From: a virus
DNA: 38,543 nucleotides
Virus record (IMG/VR): IMGVR_UViG_3300006325_000015
Span: 1-38,543 of that record
Direction: 5' to 3' (one strand)
Shown here: in pieces, positions 1 through 7,011 of the stretch
Layout of the letters: each line of letters begins with the position of its first letter
How positions within the stretch are numbered: the stretch's first letter is position 1
Made by a program: the position numbers and the translations under genes
Notes under the pieces: generated by a model
Databases searched by the model: none
Told to the model about the DNA's origin: nothing
What the model saw: the letters and a program-made list of their open reading frames with translations, nothing else

Positions 1-766
1 GAGTAAATGATGGGTTCATATGATTCATTTCTAAAATATCGTCCCTAATGTTTTGATTGCGTTTTTCAATGTTAATAATTCTAACAAATGAGTTTGTAAC
101 TGCGGCAGTATAGTATGCAAATGGATTGTTTGATTTAGATTCGTCAAATTGTAAGCCTATTTGTGCAAGTTGTAAAATTGCTTGTCCTTTCATTTCATCA
201 TTATACGTATATCCTCTAACATTGCCTCTAGTTGCGTATCGTTCACATAACTTCATCCACATCATAGCTAATTTATTAGTTGCTTGACCACAGCCTTTAT
301 CATAATAACCGTTTTCCATACCTCCAACCCAATGACTTTTGCCAACAACTTGAAGTTGGCCTTCTTCATTAAACTTATAATGTTGGAATGGTGGGAAATT
401 TAGTTTTTCTTTAGTATCAGCAATAGTTTTAGGTTTCTTTTTGCGTCCTTTGTCATCAGGTATATGATCAAACATCATTATTCTAAAAACTACATCTGTT
501 TTATTGATTTTTCTATAATCAATATCACAATCTGCTTGTTTTATCTTTTCGCCGTCTGCTTTACGGGTTTCATAGTCTTTTTGACCAAGTCTTTTAGCCT
601 TGTTTCGTTTTGCCTCAGCAGTTGTACGTATGTTAATCTTATCAATGCTCGGTAAAATTATATCAAATTGATCGTACCCCTCATCTGTGAAACTGCTAAA
701 TGTGTTTTTTGATTTGTGGATCTCTGCTAGTAGATCTCTGTTATTCAAATAGTTTACTTTTCTCAT
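1..766 (-). CDS. 55: T4-type late-transcription sigma factor gp55 (partial, continues beyond the left edge)
   Basis: Reading leftward from the ATG at 764-766 gives 255 open codons running off the window. The N-terminus (KVNYLNNRDLLAEIHKSK, residues 3-20) resembles the start of T4 gp55. Residues 165-245, with FDESKSNNPFAYYTAAVTNSF followed by an IEKRNQNIRDD helix, match the sigma region 2-like segment of gp55 (T4 has a similar FDETKYKNPHAY stretch). Between them lies a segment of about 140 residues (roughly 22-160), rich in Lys and Asp, that T4 gp55 (185 aa) lacks; I believe such inserts occur in marine T4-like phages. gp55 replaces the host sigma factor and, with gp33 and the gp45 clamp, recognises late promoters. 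A strong ribosome site (GGAGAA, 771-776) sits 4 bases before the ATG. The gene is transcribed away from the late genes it would activate. Identification is confident; the role of the insert is not known to me. Confidence 0.9.
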   Translation of the reverse strand, partial: MRKVNYLNNRDLLAEIHKSKNTFSSFTDEGYDQFDIILPSIDKINIRTTAEAKRNKAKRLGQKDYETRKADGEKIKQADCDIDYRKINKTDVVFRIMMFDHIPDDKGRKKKPKTIADTKEKLNFPPFQHYKFNEEGQLQVVGKSHWVGGMENGYYDKGCGQATNKLAMMWMKLCERYATRGNVRGYTYNDEMKGQAILQLAQIGLQFDESKSNNPFAYYTAAVTNSFVRIINIEKRNQNIRDDILEMNHMNPSFT

Positions 767-789
767 TAATTTCTCCATGGTAATAGCTT

Positions 790-818
790 ATTATAAACTA
801 TGTACTTAATAAAGTCAA
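790..818 (-). promoter_or_regulatory. sigma70-like promoter for gene 55
   Basis: On the minus strand TTGACT (813-818), a 17-base spacer and a perfect TATAAT (790-795) form a near-consensus sigma70 promoter. Transcription would start near 783, leaving a leader of about 17 bases that contains GGAGAA. It fits host polymerase making gp55 before late genes are on. Confidence 0.8.
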
Positions 819-825
819 CTAAATA
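818..825 (+). promoter_or_regulatory. T4-like late promoter upstream of the baseplate operon
   Basis: ACTAAATA matches the T4 late consensus TATAAATA at six of eight positions, including the TAAATA core. Its end is 20 bases before the ATG at 845, within the 19-24 base spacing shared by five such sites in this window. It touches the -35 box of the divergent gene 55 promoter. Confidence 0.7.
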
Positions 826-844
826 CTTGAAAGAGGATAACCAA

Positions 845-1825
845 ATGATTAATACATCGGATCTACAACGCCAGGTTAGCAATACAGCAAGTAACCTACT
901 TGGTTCCGCATCAGCGGCCGCTTCTAATGCCGGTTCGTTTTTGGGACCTGATGGCATACTTAACAAGGGCGTTAACGCCGCTAAAGGGCTTCTAGAAAAG
1001 ATACAAGACCCTAGCAAGTTAATGCAATCATTACGATTGGCGACAGGAGGTGTTCCGGTAGACGCAATAAATGATGTAATAAACGTGATAACCGCGGCAA
1101 AATTTCCTGCCGGAGTTGAACAAGATTGGCGGGTTAAATTAAGTCTTCCTAGCACAGAACCTTTTTCTAGTGATTCGAAAATATTGTATCCTCTTCATGC
1201 GACAGGCGGGTTAGTTTTTCCTTTCACACCAGCTGTATTAATATCACATAGTGCAAGTTATAATGCATTACAACCTACACATAGTAATTATCCGTTCCAA
1301 GTGTATGCAAACTCACAAGTGGACCAGTTAGTTATTACTGGTGATTTTTTTGTACAAAATGGACACGAGGCACAATATTGGGTAGCGGCACTTCATTATT
1401 TAAGAAGTATTACAAAAATGTATTATGGTGGTGAAGGAGAACAGCTAGGTGCTCCACCACCGATTGTTTATCTTGACGGATATGGAGATTATGTGTTTAA
1501 TAGAGTCCCAGTAGTTGTAACTACATTTACAATTGATATGCCTGATTCTGTTGATTATATTTGCACAGAAATTGTTACAGATTCAGATGCTAAAAAAGCC
1601 GATAAAAAACATCGGCCATGGGTAGGTGCAGGACCTGAATCTTATAGTAATCATTTTTATCAACAAGGCTCTACAAAGGCATCACTGCATGGTTGGGCAC
1701 CAACACAGAGTTTATTTTCAGTTACTTGTCAACCGATTTACAGCAGACGGGCACTTGAAGGATTTAGTCTTGAAAAATTTGTTAAAGGTGAATATATTAG
1801 TAACAAAGGTGGAGGATTTATTTAA
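845..1825 (+). CDS. 48: gp48-like baseplate tail-tube cap/initiator
   Basis: The 326-residue protein starts with a Ser/Ala/Gly-rich segment (about residues 10-60). It is followed by a domain at residues 90-290 with the look of T4 tube-like baseplate proteins: VEQDWRVKLSLP, YPFQVYANSQVDQLVITGDF, a helix EAQYWVAALHYLRSITKM, then a GAPPPIVYLDGYG turn and a VVVTTFTIDMP strand. In T4, gp48 and gp54 share this fold and nucleate the tail tube on the hub. I prefer gp48 because it and gp53 belong to the core set I recall for marine T4-like phages; gp54 is the alternative. An in-frame ATG at 800 lies upstream of the late promoter, so the start at 845 with AGAGGA (832-837) before it is preferred. It overlaps the next gene by one base (TAATG). 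Confidence 0.75.
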   Translation: MINTSDLQRQVSNTASNLLGSASAAASNAGSFLGPDGILNKGVNAAKGLLEKIQDPSKLMQSLRLATGGVPVDAINDVINVITAAKFPAGVEQDWRVKLSLPSTEPFSSDSKILYPLHATGGLVFPFTPAVLISHSASYNALQPTHSNYPFQVYANSQVDQLVITGDFFVQNGHEAQYWVAALHYLRSITKMYYGGEGEQLGAPPPIVYLDGYGDYVFNRVPVVVTTFTIDMPDSVDYICTEIVTDSDAKKADKKHRPWVGAGPESYSNHFYQQGSTKASLHGWAPTQSLFSVTCQPIYSRRALEGFSLEKFVKGEYISNKGGGFI

Positions 1826-2124
1826 TGGCATACAGAGCATCAAGTCCTTGGCATACTACAAATTATTCAGCAGATGGAGAACGTCTTGGACATTTTAGAA
1901 TTAGACCAGTTCCAGCGAGTGCGGATGATCCACCATTTGTAATTACACCCCCGTATAATCATAGACCAGACCTTCTTGCAAACGACATATATGGAACCCC
2001 AAAACTTTGGTGGGTTTTTATTCAACGTAATATGGATATTCTTGAAGATCCTATTTACGATTTTGAAGTAGGAGTAGAAATCCTTTTACCAAGAGCCGCC
2101 GATATAAAAGAATTACTAGGATAA
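1825..2124 (+). CDS. 53: gp53-like baseplate wedge protein
   Basis: This 99-residue protein carries the gp53 signature at residues 47-90: RPDLLANDIYGTPKLWWVF, then DPIYDFEVGVEILLP. The region has the LysM-like layout seen in small baseplate proteins of contractile tails, where gp53 joins neighbouring wedges into the baseplate ring. T4 gp53 is about 196 residues, so this is a short version keeping mainly the conserved part. The start codon overlaps the stop of the gp48-like gene (TAATG) and is preceded by a strong GGAGGA, so the two are translationally coupled. Confidence 0.8.
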   Translation: MAYRASSPWHTTNYSADGERLGHFRIRPVPASADDPPFVITPPYNHRPDLLANDIYGTPKLWWVFIQRNMDILEDPIYDFEVGVEILLPRAADIKELLG

Positions 2125-2127
2125 TAG

Positions 2128-4893
2128 ATGTTTAACTTATCAAACATATTAAGTAAAACGCCATTTAATCTATCAGATGGAGAAAAGAAGAAATTACTTG
2201 ATACTGGAGCTCAGGTTCGAGAACAAGCCGAGAACCTAACAGCTAAAGTTCAAGCAAATCTTCCAGAACTCGAAGGTCAGCTTGATGGTCTTCAATCGGG
2301 TGCTATGCAGATGGTTGCGGATTTTAAAGGTTCTCCTGAAGTCACAAATTTACTTGGTCAACTCGAAGGTCAGGGTAAAGATATACTTAAAGCTGTAAAA
2401 CTAGAGGCGCTCCCAGCGGCAGAAACTTTTGGCAAAGAATTGCTTAACAGTGGTCTCGTATCTGAACTTTCTGATGGTATAAGCAATCTTACTCGTAACA
2501 ACTCTATACCGTTTTTCCTTAATCGAAACGATTTTGATGAGGGAGAAGAAATAGAAACAAAAATACCAAAAGCAGATGACAAAAGTAAAGTAACAGCGAA
2601 GAAGACAAAAAAGAATCGCTATGTTAAAAATCCATTAGAAGTTTTCACTAGTGTAAATTATCAACTTTCGATGGGGGTATTATCAAATGAAGAATTAGCT
2701 GATCCAGATAATACTTATCTTAAAAATAAAGGACCTCAGGTGATGATACTTAAATCTGGTGGTGGTACACGAACACTTGGGGACAGAAAAGCCTTAACTG
2801 CATTTGAACGACAAGATAGTGGAGGAAGAGTAGAATACTTTATGGAAGATTTAGAAATTGATGCTGTAATTTCACCTAATCCAAAAGTACGAACTGCATC
2901 ACTTAATAAGTTTTCTTTTAAAATTATCGAACCATATAGTATGGGACAATTTTTAGAAACATTACACATTGCCAGCCTCCAAGCCGGCCATGCAAATTAT
3001 ATTGGTGCTCCGATGCTTATAATGATAGATTGGGTAGGTTATGACGACAAAGGTAACGTAAAACGATTATCTTCAATGGAGGGTCAAGACAAAAGATATT
3101 TACCTATTATGCTATCTAATGCAGATTTTAAAGTTACGCAAAGTGGTTCAGAATATAATATGCAAGGGATTTCTTATAATGATTCGATGCTAACAGATGA
3201 AGTTCAAAAAATACCAACAGATATTACAGTTAAAGGTGGTACACTAAATGAGCTTTTGCAAACATCATCAACTAGTTTAACAGCTCAACTTAATACTACA
3301 TTGTTAAAACGTGAGTCAAAAGATGAATTAGCATACGCTGATGAATATGTAGTTTTATTTCCAAAGGACCGAGCAAGTGCATCGAATGTAGTTAATGATA
3401 ATGTGGAAACAACAGCCACTCAAGAAGGTGTTCATAGATCACTTACAGAAGCAAGAAAAAAGTACAACCTTGATCCTAGTAGCGGTACAAATATAGCCGC
3501 ACTTAAAAAAGCTATATCATTAAATACCTTTGATTATGAGACTTGGACTAAAAAGATTTTAGGAGTATCAATAAGAAGAGGTAATCAAAGCGAGACTCTC
3601 AAAGATAAGGCGGCTCAACCAGCAAATACTAATGCGATTGGTAGTTCATCAATAATTTTTACCGTGCTACAAAAAGGCCAGCCAGGGAATCCAACAGATG
3701 GTTTTACATACAACTCAGATAAAGACGTTTATGAAACAAGTTCAGCATTTATTCCTAAAGGTACCAATGATATTACTTTTAAAGAAGGAACCAAGATCAA
3801 TAAGATTATTGAAGAACTAGTTATGTGTAGCTCGTATGGTAGGGGATTAAAGGATAAAAAAGTAAATGACAGAGGTGAAAGAGAATGGTTTAAAATTGAA
3901 CACCAAGTTTTTAATGTACCAGTATATGAAATAGAAATAAAGAAAGGTAGATTTCCAAGGTTATATGTTTTTAGAGTTGTGCCATACTACGAGCCTGCCG
4001 CATCGTGGGTATCACCTACTGACGTTGCAAAAGGTGTTACGAAGATAAGAGATACAACTGTTAAAGAATACAATTATCTTTATACAGGTAAAAATAAAGA
4101 TGTTATAGACTTTGATATTAAATTTGAATATAGATTTTTAACTCGTGTAACACCAGACAAAGGTGGAAATACAGCAGATCTTAATAATGAAGGTTCTCAT
4201 GCAACTCTCTTTGAATTAGACGCAATTCGACTAGCCCAAGGGCAGGTTGCTGGTAAACAAGAACTACCTAAAGAGAAGATATGGAAAAAATCAGGAGTTA
4301 AGGCTTTAGTAAATTATTCAGGTGGAATGCGGGGAATAGCATCAGGAGAAGCTGATGAAATTGCAAGACAATTTCATGATGCCACAGTTAATCATCCAGT
4401 AGATTTAATTCATGCTTCTTTAACAATTTGGGGTGATCCTTATTTTATTTCTGATAGTGGAATGGGGAATTATAATAGTAAAGGTGCTTTTTCAAAGATG
4501 ATTGATGAGCGAGGGCAAATGACGTATCAAGATAAAAAGGTTTATATTGATCTGCATTTTAGAACACCGTTTGATTATAATCAAGATGGTACAATGGCAT
4601 TTCCGCTATATTCTAATGGTACAGCTGACGAAGGAACAAAATTAGCACACTTTAGCGGACTTTATTGGGTAAAAGAAGTAGTGTCGCAATTTAACCAAGG
4701 AAAATTTCAACAAGAATTAAAATTAATCAGATTACCTAACCAACAAGGCGATGCTAATGCTTTCCCACAATTACCAACCAAGGAAATCCTGACAAAAACT
4801 AACACGTCAGGAAGTTATACACATCATTTAAATACACACAAAGGCAACCATTTTGGAGGCGGCAATGATGACAATTTTGATTTTGAATTTTAA
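2128..4893 (+). CDS. large baseplate hub protein candidate (gp27-like role)
   Basis: A 921-residue protein between gp53 and gp5, where marine T4-like phages carry a large virion protein. Residues 1-130 are charged and helical (heptad-like VREQAENLTAKVQANLPELEGQ). Residues 165-370 form a beta-rich domain with FKIIEPYSMGQFLETL, PMLIMIDWVGYDDKG and RYLPIMLSNADFKVTQSGSE, which resembles hub proteins of contractile tails. The end (about 770-890) has HFRTPFDY and HFSGLYWVKEVVSQFNQGKF, a strand pattern common at the C-terminus of gpD/gp27-type hubs. No T4 gp27 is otherwise seen here, and the gene directly precedes gp5, the hub partner of gp27. I infer it is the hub trimer; direct sequence identity with gp27 is not evident. 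The C-terminal tail (about 895-921) is rich in His, Gly, Asn and Asp. Three bases separate it from gp53. Confidence 0.5.
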   Translation: MFNLSNILSKTPFNLSDGEKKKLLDTGAQVREQAENLTAKVQANLPELEGQLDGLQSGAMQMVADFKGSPEVTNLLGQLEGQGKDILKAVKLEALPAAETFGKELLNSGLVSELSDGISNLTRNNSIPFFLNRNDFDEGEEIETKIPKADDKSKVTAKKTKKNRYVKNPLEVFTSVNYQLSMGVLSNEELADPDNTYLKNKGPQVMILKSGGGTRTLGDRKALTAFERQDSGGRVEYFMEDLEIDAVISPNPKVRTASLNKFSFKIIEPYSMGQFLETLHIASLQAGHANYIGAPMLIMIDWVGYDDKGNVKRLSSMEGQDKRYLPIMLSNADFKVTQSGSEYNMQGISYNDSMLTDEVQKIPTDITVKGGTLNELLQTSSTSLTAQLNTTLLKRESKDELAYADEYVVLFPKDRASASNVVNDNVETTATQEGVHRSLTEARKKYNLDPSSGTNIAALKKAISLNTFDYETWTKKILGVSIRRGNQSETLKDKAAQPANTNAIGSSSIIFTVLQKGQPGNPTDGFTYNSDKDVYETSSAFIPKGTNDITFKEGTKINKIIEELVMCSSYGRGLKDKKVNDRGEREWFKIEHQVFNVPVYEIEIKKGRFPRLYVFRVVPYYEPAASWVSPTDVAKGVTKIRDTTVKEYNYLYTGKNKDVIDFDIKFEYRFLTRVTPDKGGNTADLNNEGSHATLFELDAIRLAQGQVAGKQELPKEKIWKKSGVKALVNYSGGMRGIASGEADEIARQFHDATVNHPVDLIHASLTIWGDPYFISDSGMGNYNSKGAFSKMIDERGQMTYQDKKVYIDLHFRTPFDYNQDGTMAFPLYSNGTADEGTKLAHFSGLYWVKEVVSQFNQGKFQQELKLIRLPNQQGDANAFPQLPTKEILTKTNTSGSYTHHLNTHKGNHFGGGNDDNFDFEF

Positions 4894-4911
4894 TAAAAAG
4901 AGAAATTAATT

Positions 4912-6507
4912 ATGGGATTAAAACAATCATTTTTAAATCTAATTCAAGCAGACGAACCAGCACTTAAAGATCCTGGTCCGTTCCTAGCTAAAGTTGTTAG
5001 TCACCAAGATCCTGAATTTATGGGAAGCCTTCAAGTTGAATTATTAAAGACAACAACTTCAGGTAATGAACCAGGAAAAGCAGGACAAACATTTCATGCA
5101 AGATATCTATCACCTTTTGCTGGGCAAACACCCGTTTGGTCAACAGGAAAAAATGATGATTATAGGCAGAGTCAACAAAGTTATGGTATGTGGATGGTTC
5201 CACCCGACGCAGGAACAAACGTATTAGTAATTTTTGCTGAGAGTAATCCTAATCAATGTTATTGGTTAGGCTGTATTTGGGACACGTTTCAAAATTTTTC
5301 TGTTCCAGGTCATGCCGCCACATCAATAACAACTGCTGGTACGCCTTCAGATTTTAAAGGTAAAAAAATTCCTGTAGTTGAATATAATAAACAACTTGAA
5401 AAAGGAACAGTTCACGATCCAACTAAATTTTTAAAACCTTTTCAACTAAGACTTCTTAATACATTATTAGAACAAGGACTAGTTACAAAAGAGTTTATAG
5501 ATGAGTTTAGAGGCACATCAACGGCTAGTGCTAGACGCGAACTTCCTAGTTCAGTATTTGGTATTAGTACACCAGGACCAGTTGATAAAACTATCGGAGC
5601 GCCAAAAGGATATGTTGGAGTTTCAGATTCACCAGCTCATGTATATCGAAGTAGACTAGGTGGAACAACATTTGTAATGGATGATGGTAATGATAAAATT
5701 TTAAGAAAAACATCAGCAGGTGAAGGCCCACCAGAATATGCCAATGTTTCTCTTAACGAAAAAAATGGATCACGTGAACTACCACATAATGAATTAGTTA
5801 GGATACGGACTAGAACTGGTCACCAACTTCTATTACATAATACAGAAGATTTAATATATATTGCTAACTCAAAAGGATCAGCATGGATTGAATTAACATC
5901 GGATGGAAAAATAGATGTTTATGCAAAAGATAGTATGAGTTTGCATACTCAAAATGATCTTAATTTTACAGCAGATAGAAATATTACTATTGAAGCGGGA
6001 GCTAATATAGATTTAAAAGCAAGTGGAAGTTATAGTGTATTAGATGGGGAACCTAAATTACGTAAAGGGAATATTCAAATAGAAACACTTAATGATTTTA
6101 AATGTTTGTTCGGCGGCAATCAATGGGTTACTACAATAGGTAATACTGAGTATAAAACAAATGGTGAAACTAAAATTACATCAGGTGGACAATCACATAT
6201 TAAGTCGGGAGGTAATCATATAGAAACTGCTCCACAAATTCATATGAATGGCCCAGCGGCATCAGCCTCTCAAATTGTTTCAGCTCTTAATAAACATATT
6301 TTGCCTGGCACTCCAACAAATAATGCGTTAGGAATATTATCACAAAGAGCACCGATGCACGAACCTTGGAATCATCATGAAAATTTAAATCCTTTAGCAT
6401 TTAAAATTGTATTAACAGATAGAGATAATATAGTAACGGCAGTTAATCCGTTAACATTTGTACCAACAGCAGATCCTTTTAAGAAAGAGTCAACAAAGGC
6501 AGATTAA
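4912..6507 (+). CDS. 5: gp5-like baseplate spike, no lysozyme domain
   Basis: 531 residues. An N-terminal OB-fold region (about 20-130: PGPFLAKVVSHQDPEFMGSL, later MWMVPPDAGTNVLVIFAE and CYWLGCIWD) matches gp5/VgrG N-domains. Residues 165-235 are partly helical. Residues 296-448 are a repetitive beta-helix with alternating short strands (IELTSDGKIDVYAKDSMSLH, ITIEAGANIDLKASGSY), ending in APQIHMNGP, as in gp5/VgrG needles. A conserved-looking tail contains RAPMHEPWNHHENLNP. It would form the membrane-piercing trimeric spike under the hub. The catalytic segment of the T4 gp5 lysozyme domain was looked for and is absent from the middle. It lies 18 bases after the hub candidate and one base before gp25. 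Confidence 0.8.
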   Translation: MGLKQSFLNLIQADEPALKDPGPFLAKVVSHQDPEFMGSLQVELLKTTTSGNEPGKAGQTFHARYLSPFAGQTPVWSTGKNDDYRQSQQSYGMWMVPPDAGTNVLVIFAESNPNQCYWLGCIWDTFQNFSVPGHAATSITTAGTPSDFKGKKIPVVEYNKQLEKGTVHDPTKFLKPFQLRLLNTLLEQGLVTKEFIDEFRGTSTASARRELPSSVFGISTPGPVDKTIGAPKGYVGVSDSPAHVYRSRLGGTTFVMDDGNDKILRKTSAGEGPPEYANVSLNEKNGSRELPHNELVRIRTRTGHQLLLHNTEDLIYIANSKGSAWIELTSDGKIDVYAKDSMSLHTQNDLNFTADRNITIEAGANIDLKASGSYSVLDGEPKLRKGNIQIETLNDFKCLFGGNQWVTTIGNTEYKTNGETKITSGGQSHIKSGGNHIETAPQIHMNGPAASASQIVSALNKHILPGTPTNNALGILSQRAPMHEPWNHHENLNPLAFKIVLTDRDNIVTAVNPLTFVPTADPFKKESTKAD

Positions 6508-6508
6508 T

Positions 6509-6961
6509 ATGAGTAAATCAGATAGAGAATTATACAAACAAATAAGAGTAACTACAGCCGCTAAAGAGCCGTCAGCAGTTAAAAGTAGAGCGTATCGTGG
6601 TCTAAGTTCAGTTAATCCAGCTAATTCAAGTAGAGTGCTTTATGATATTGAATTAATTAAACAAGATATTATAAATCATTTTCATATACGCCAAGGTGAA
6701 AAATTAGAAAATCCAGAATTTGGAACTATTATCTGGGAAGCAATTTATGAACCATTAACAGAAGGATTAAAAAGGTTAATAGCTGAAAATGTTACAGAGA
6801 TTGTTAACTCAGATCCTAGAGTTAATGTAGATAGTATTCTTATTGAGCAGTATGAGTCAGGAATTATAATTGATTGTACATTAACGTATCTACCTTATAA
6901 TATTTCTGAACAAATGCGGCTAACATTTGATGAAGATGCATCATCGTTTGCTGGAAATTAA
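6509..6961 (+). CDS. 25: gp25-like baseplate wedge protein
   Basis: 150 residues with the GPW/gp25 family domain: YDIELIKQDIINHFHIRQGE, then NPEFGTIIWEAIYEPLTEGL and DPRVNVDSILIEQYESGIII, ending TLTYLPYNISEQMRLTF. gp25 is a core wedge protein, conserved across contractile phage tails and type VI secretion, that helps trigger sheath assembly. Length is close to T4 gp25 (132 aa), with an extra basic N-terminal segment of about 40 residues. An upstream ATG at 6458 would extend it into the gp5 gene by 51 bases; the ATG at 6509, directly after the gp5 stop and preceded by AAAGG, fits better. Confidence 0.9.
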   Translation: MSKSDRELYKQIRVTTAAKEPSAVKSRAYRGLSSVNPANSSRVLYDIELIKQDIINHFHIRQGEKLENPEFGTIIWEAIYEPLTEGLKRLIAENVTEIVNSDPRVNVDSILIEQYESGIIIDCTLTYLPYNISEQMRLTFDEDASSFAGN

Positions 6962-6981
6962 GTAAGTAGTTAATGGGTTTA

Positions 6982-6989
6982 AATAAATA
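6982..6989 (+). promoter_or_regulatory. T4-like late promoter upstream of gene 6
   Basis: AATAAATA in the 50-base gap after gp25, with its end 23 bases before the gp6 ATG; a GGGA ribosome site follows. It matches the late core TAAATA. Confidence 0.65.
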
Positions 6990-7011
6990 GTATTAATAGG
7001 GAAAAAACAAT

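Noticed and set aside
464-655. Plus-strand 63-codon reading frame
   Set aside because: It lies wholly inside gene 55 on the other strand and its product is a low-complexity Phe/Ile-rich string.
800-844. Upstream in-frame ATG at 800 as the start of the gp48-like gene
   Set aside because: It lies before the late promoter (818-825) and within the divergent promoter region, with no ribosome site; the ATG at 845 has AGAGGA and fits the late leader length.
766-1155. Minus-strand 129-codon reading frame over the gp48 start
   Set aside because: It covers the conserved gp48 N-terminus and the divergent promoter region, has no ribosome site and no recognisable motif.
4912-6507. Lysozyme domain in gp5
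   Set aside because: The middle region lacks the Glu/Asp/Thr catalytic pattern and the flanking motifs of T4-type lysozyme.
6458-6508. Earlier in-frame ATG for gp25 at 6458
   Set aside because: It would overlap gp5 by 50 bases and add a non-conserved basic N-terminus; the ATG at 6509 follows the gp5 stop.
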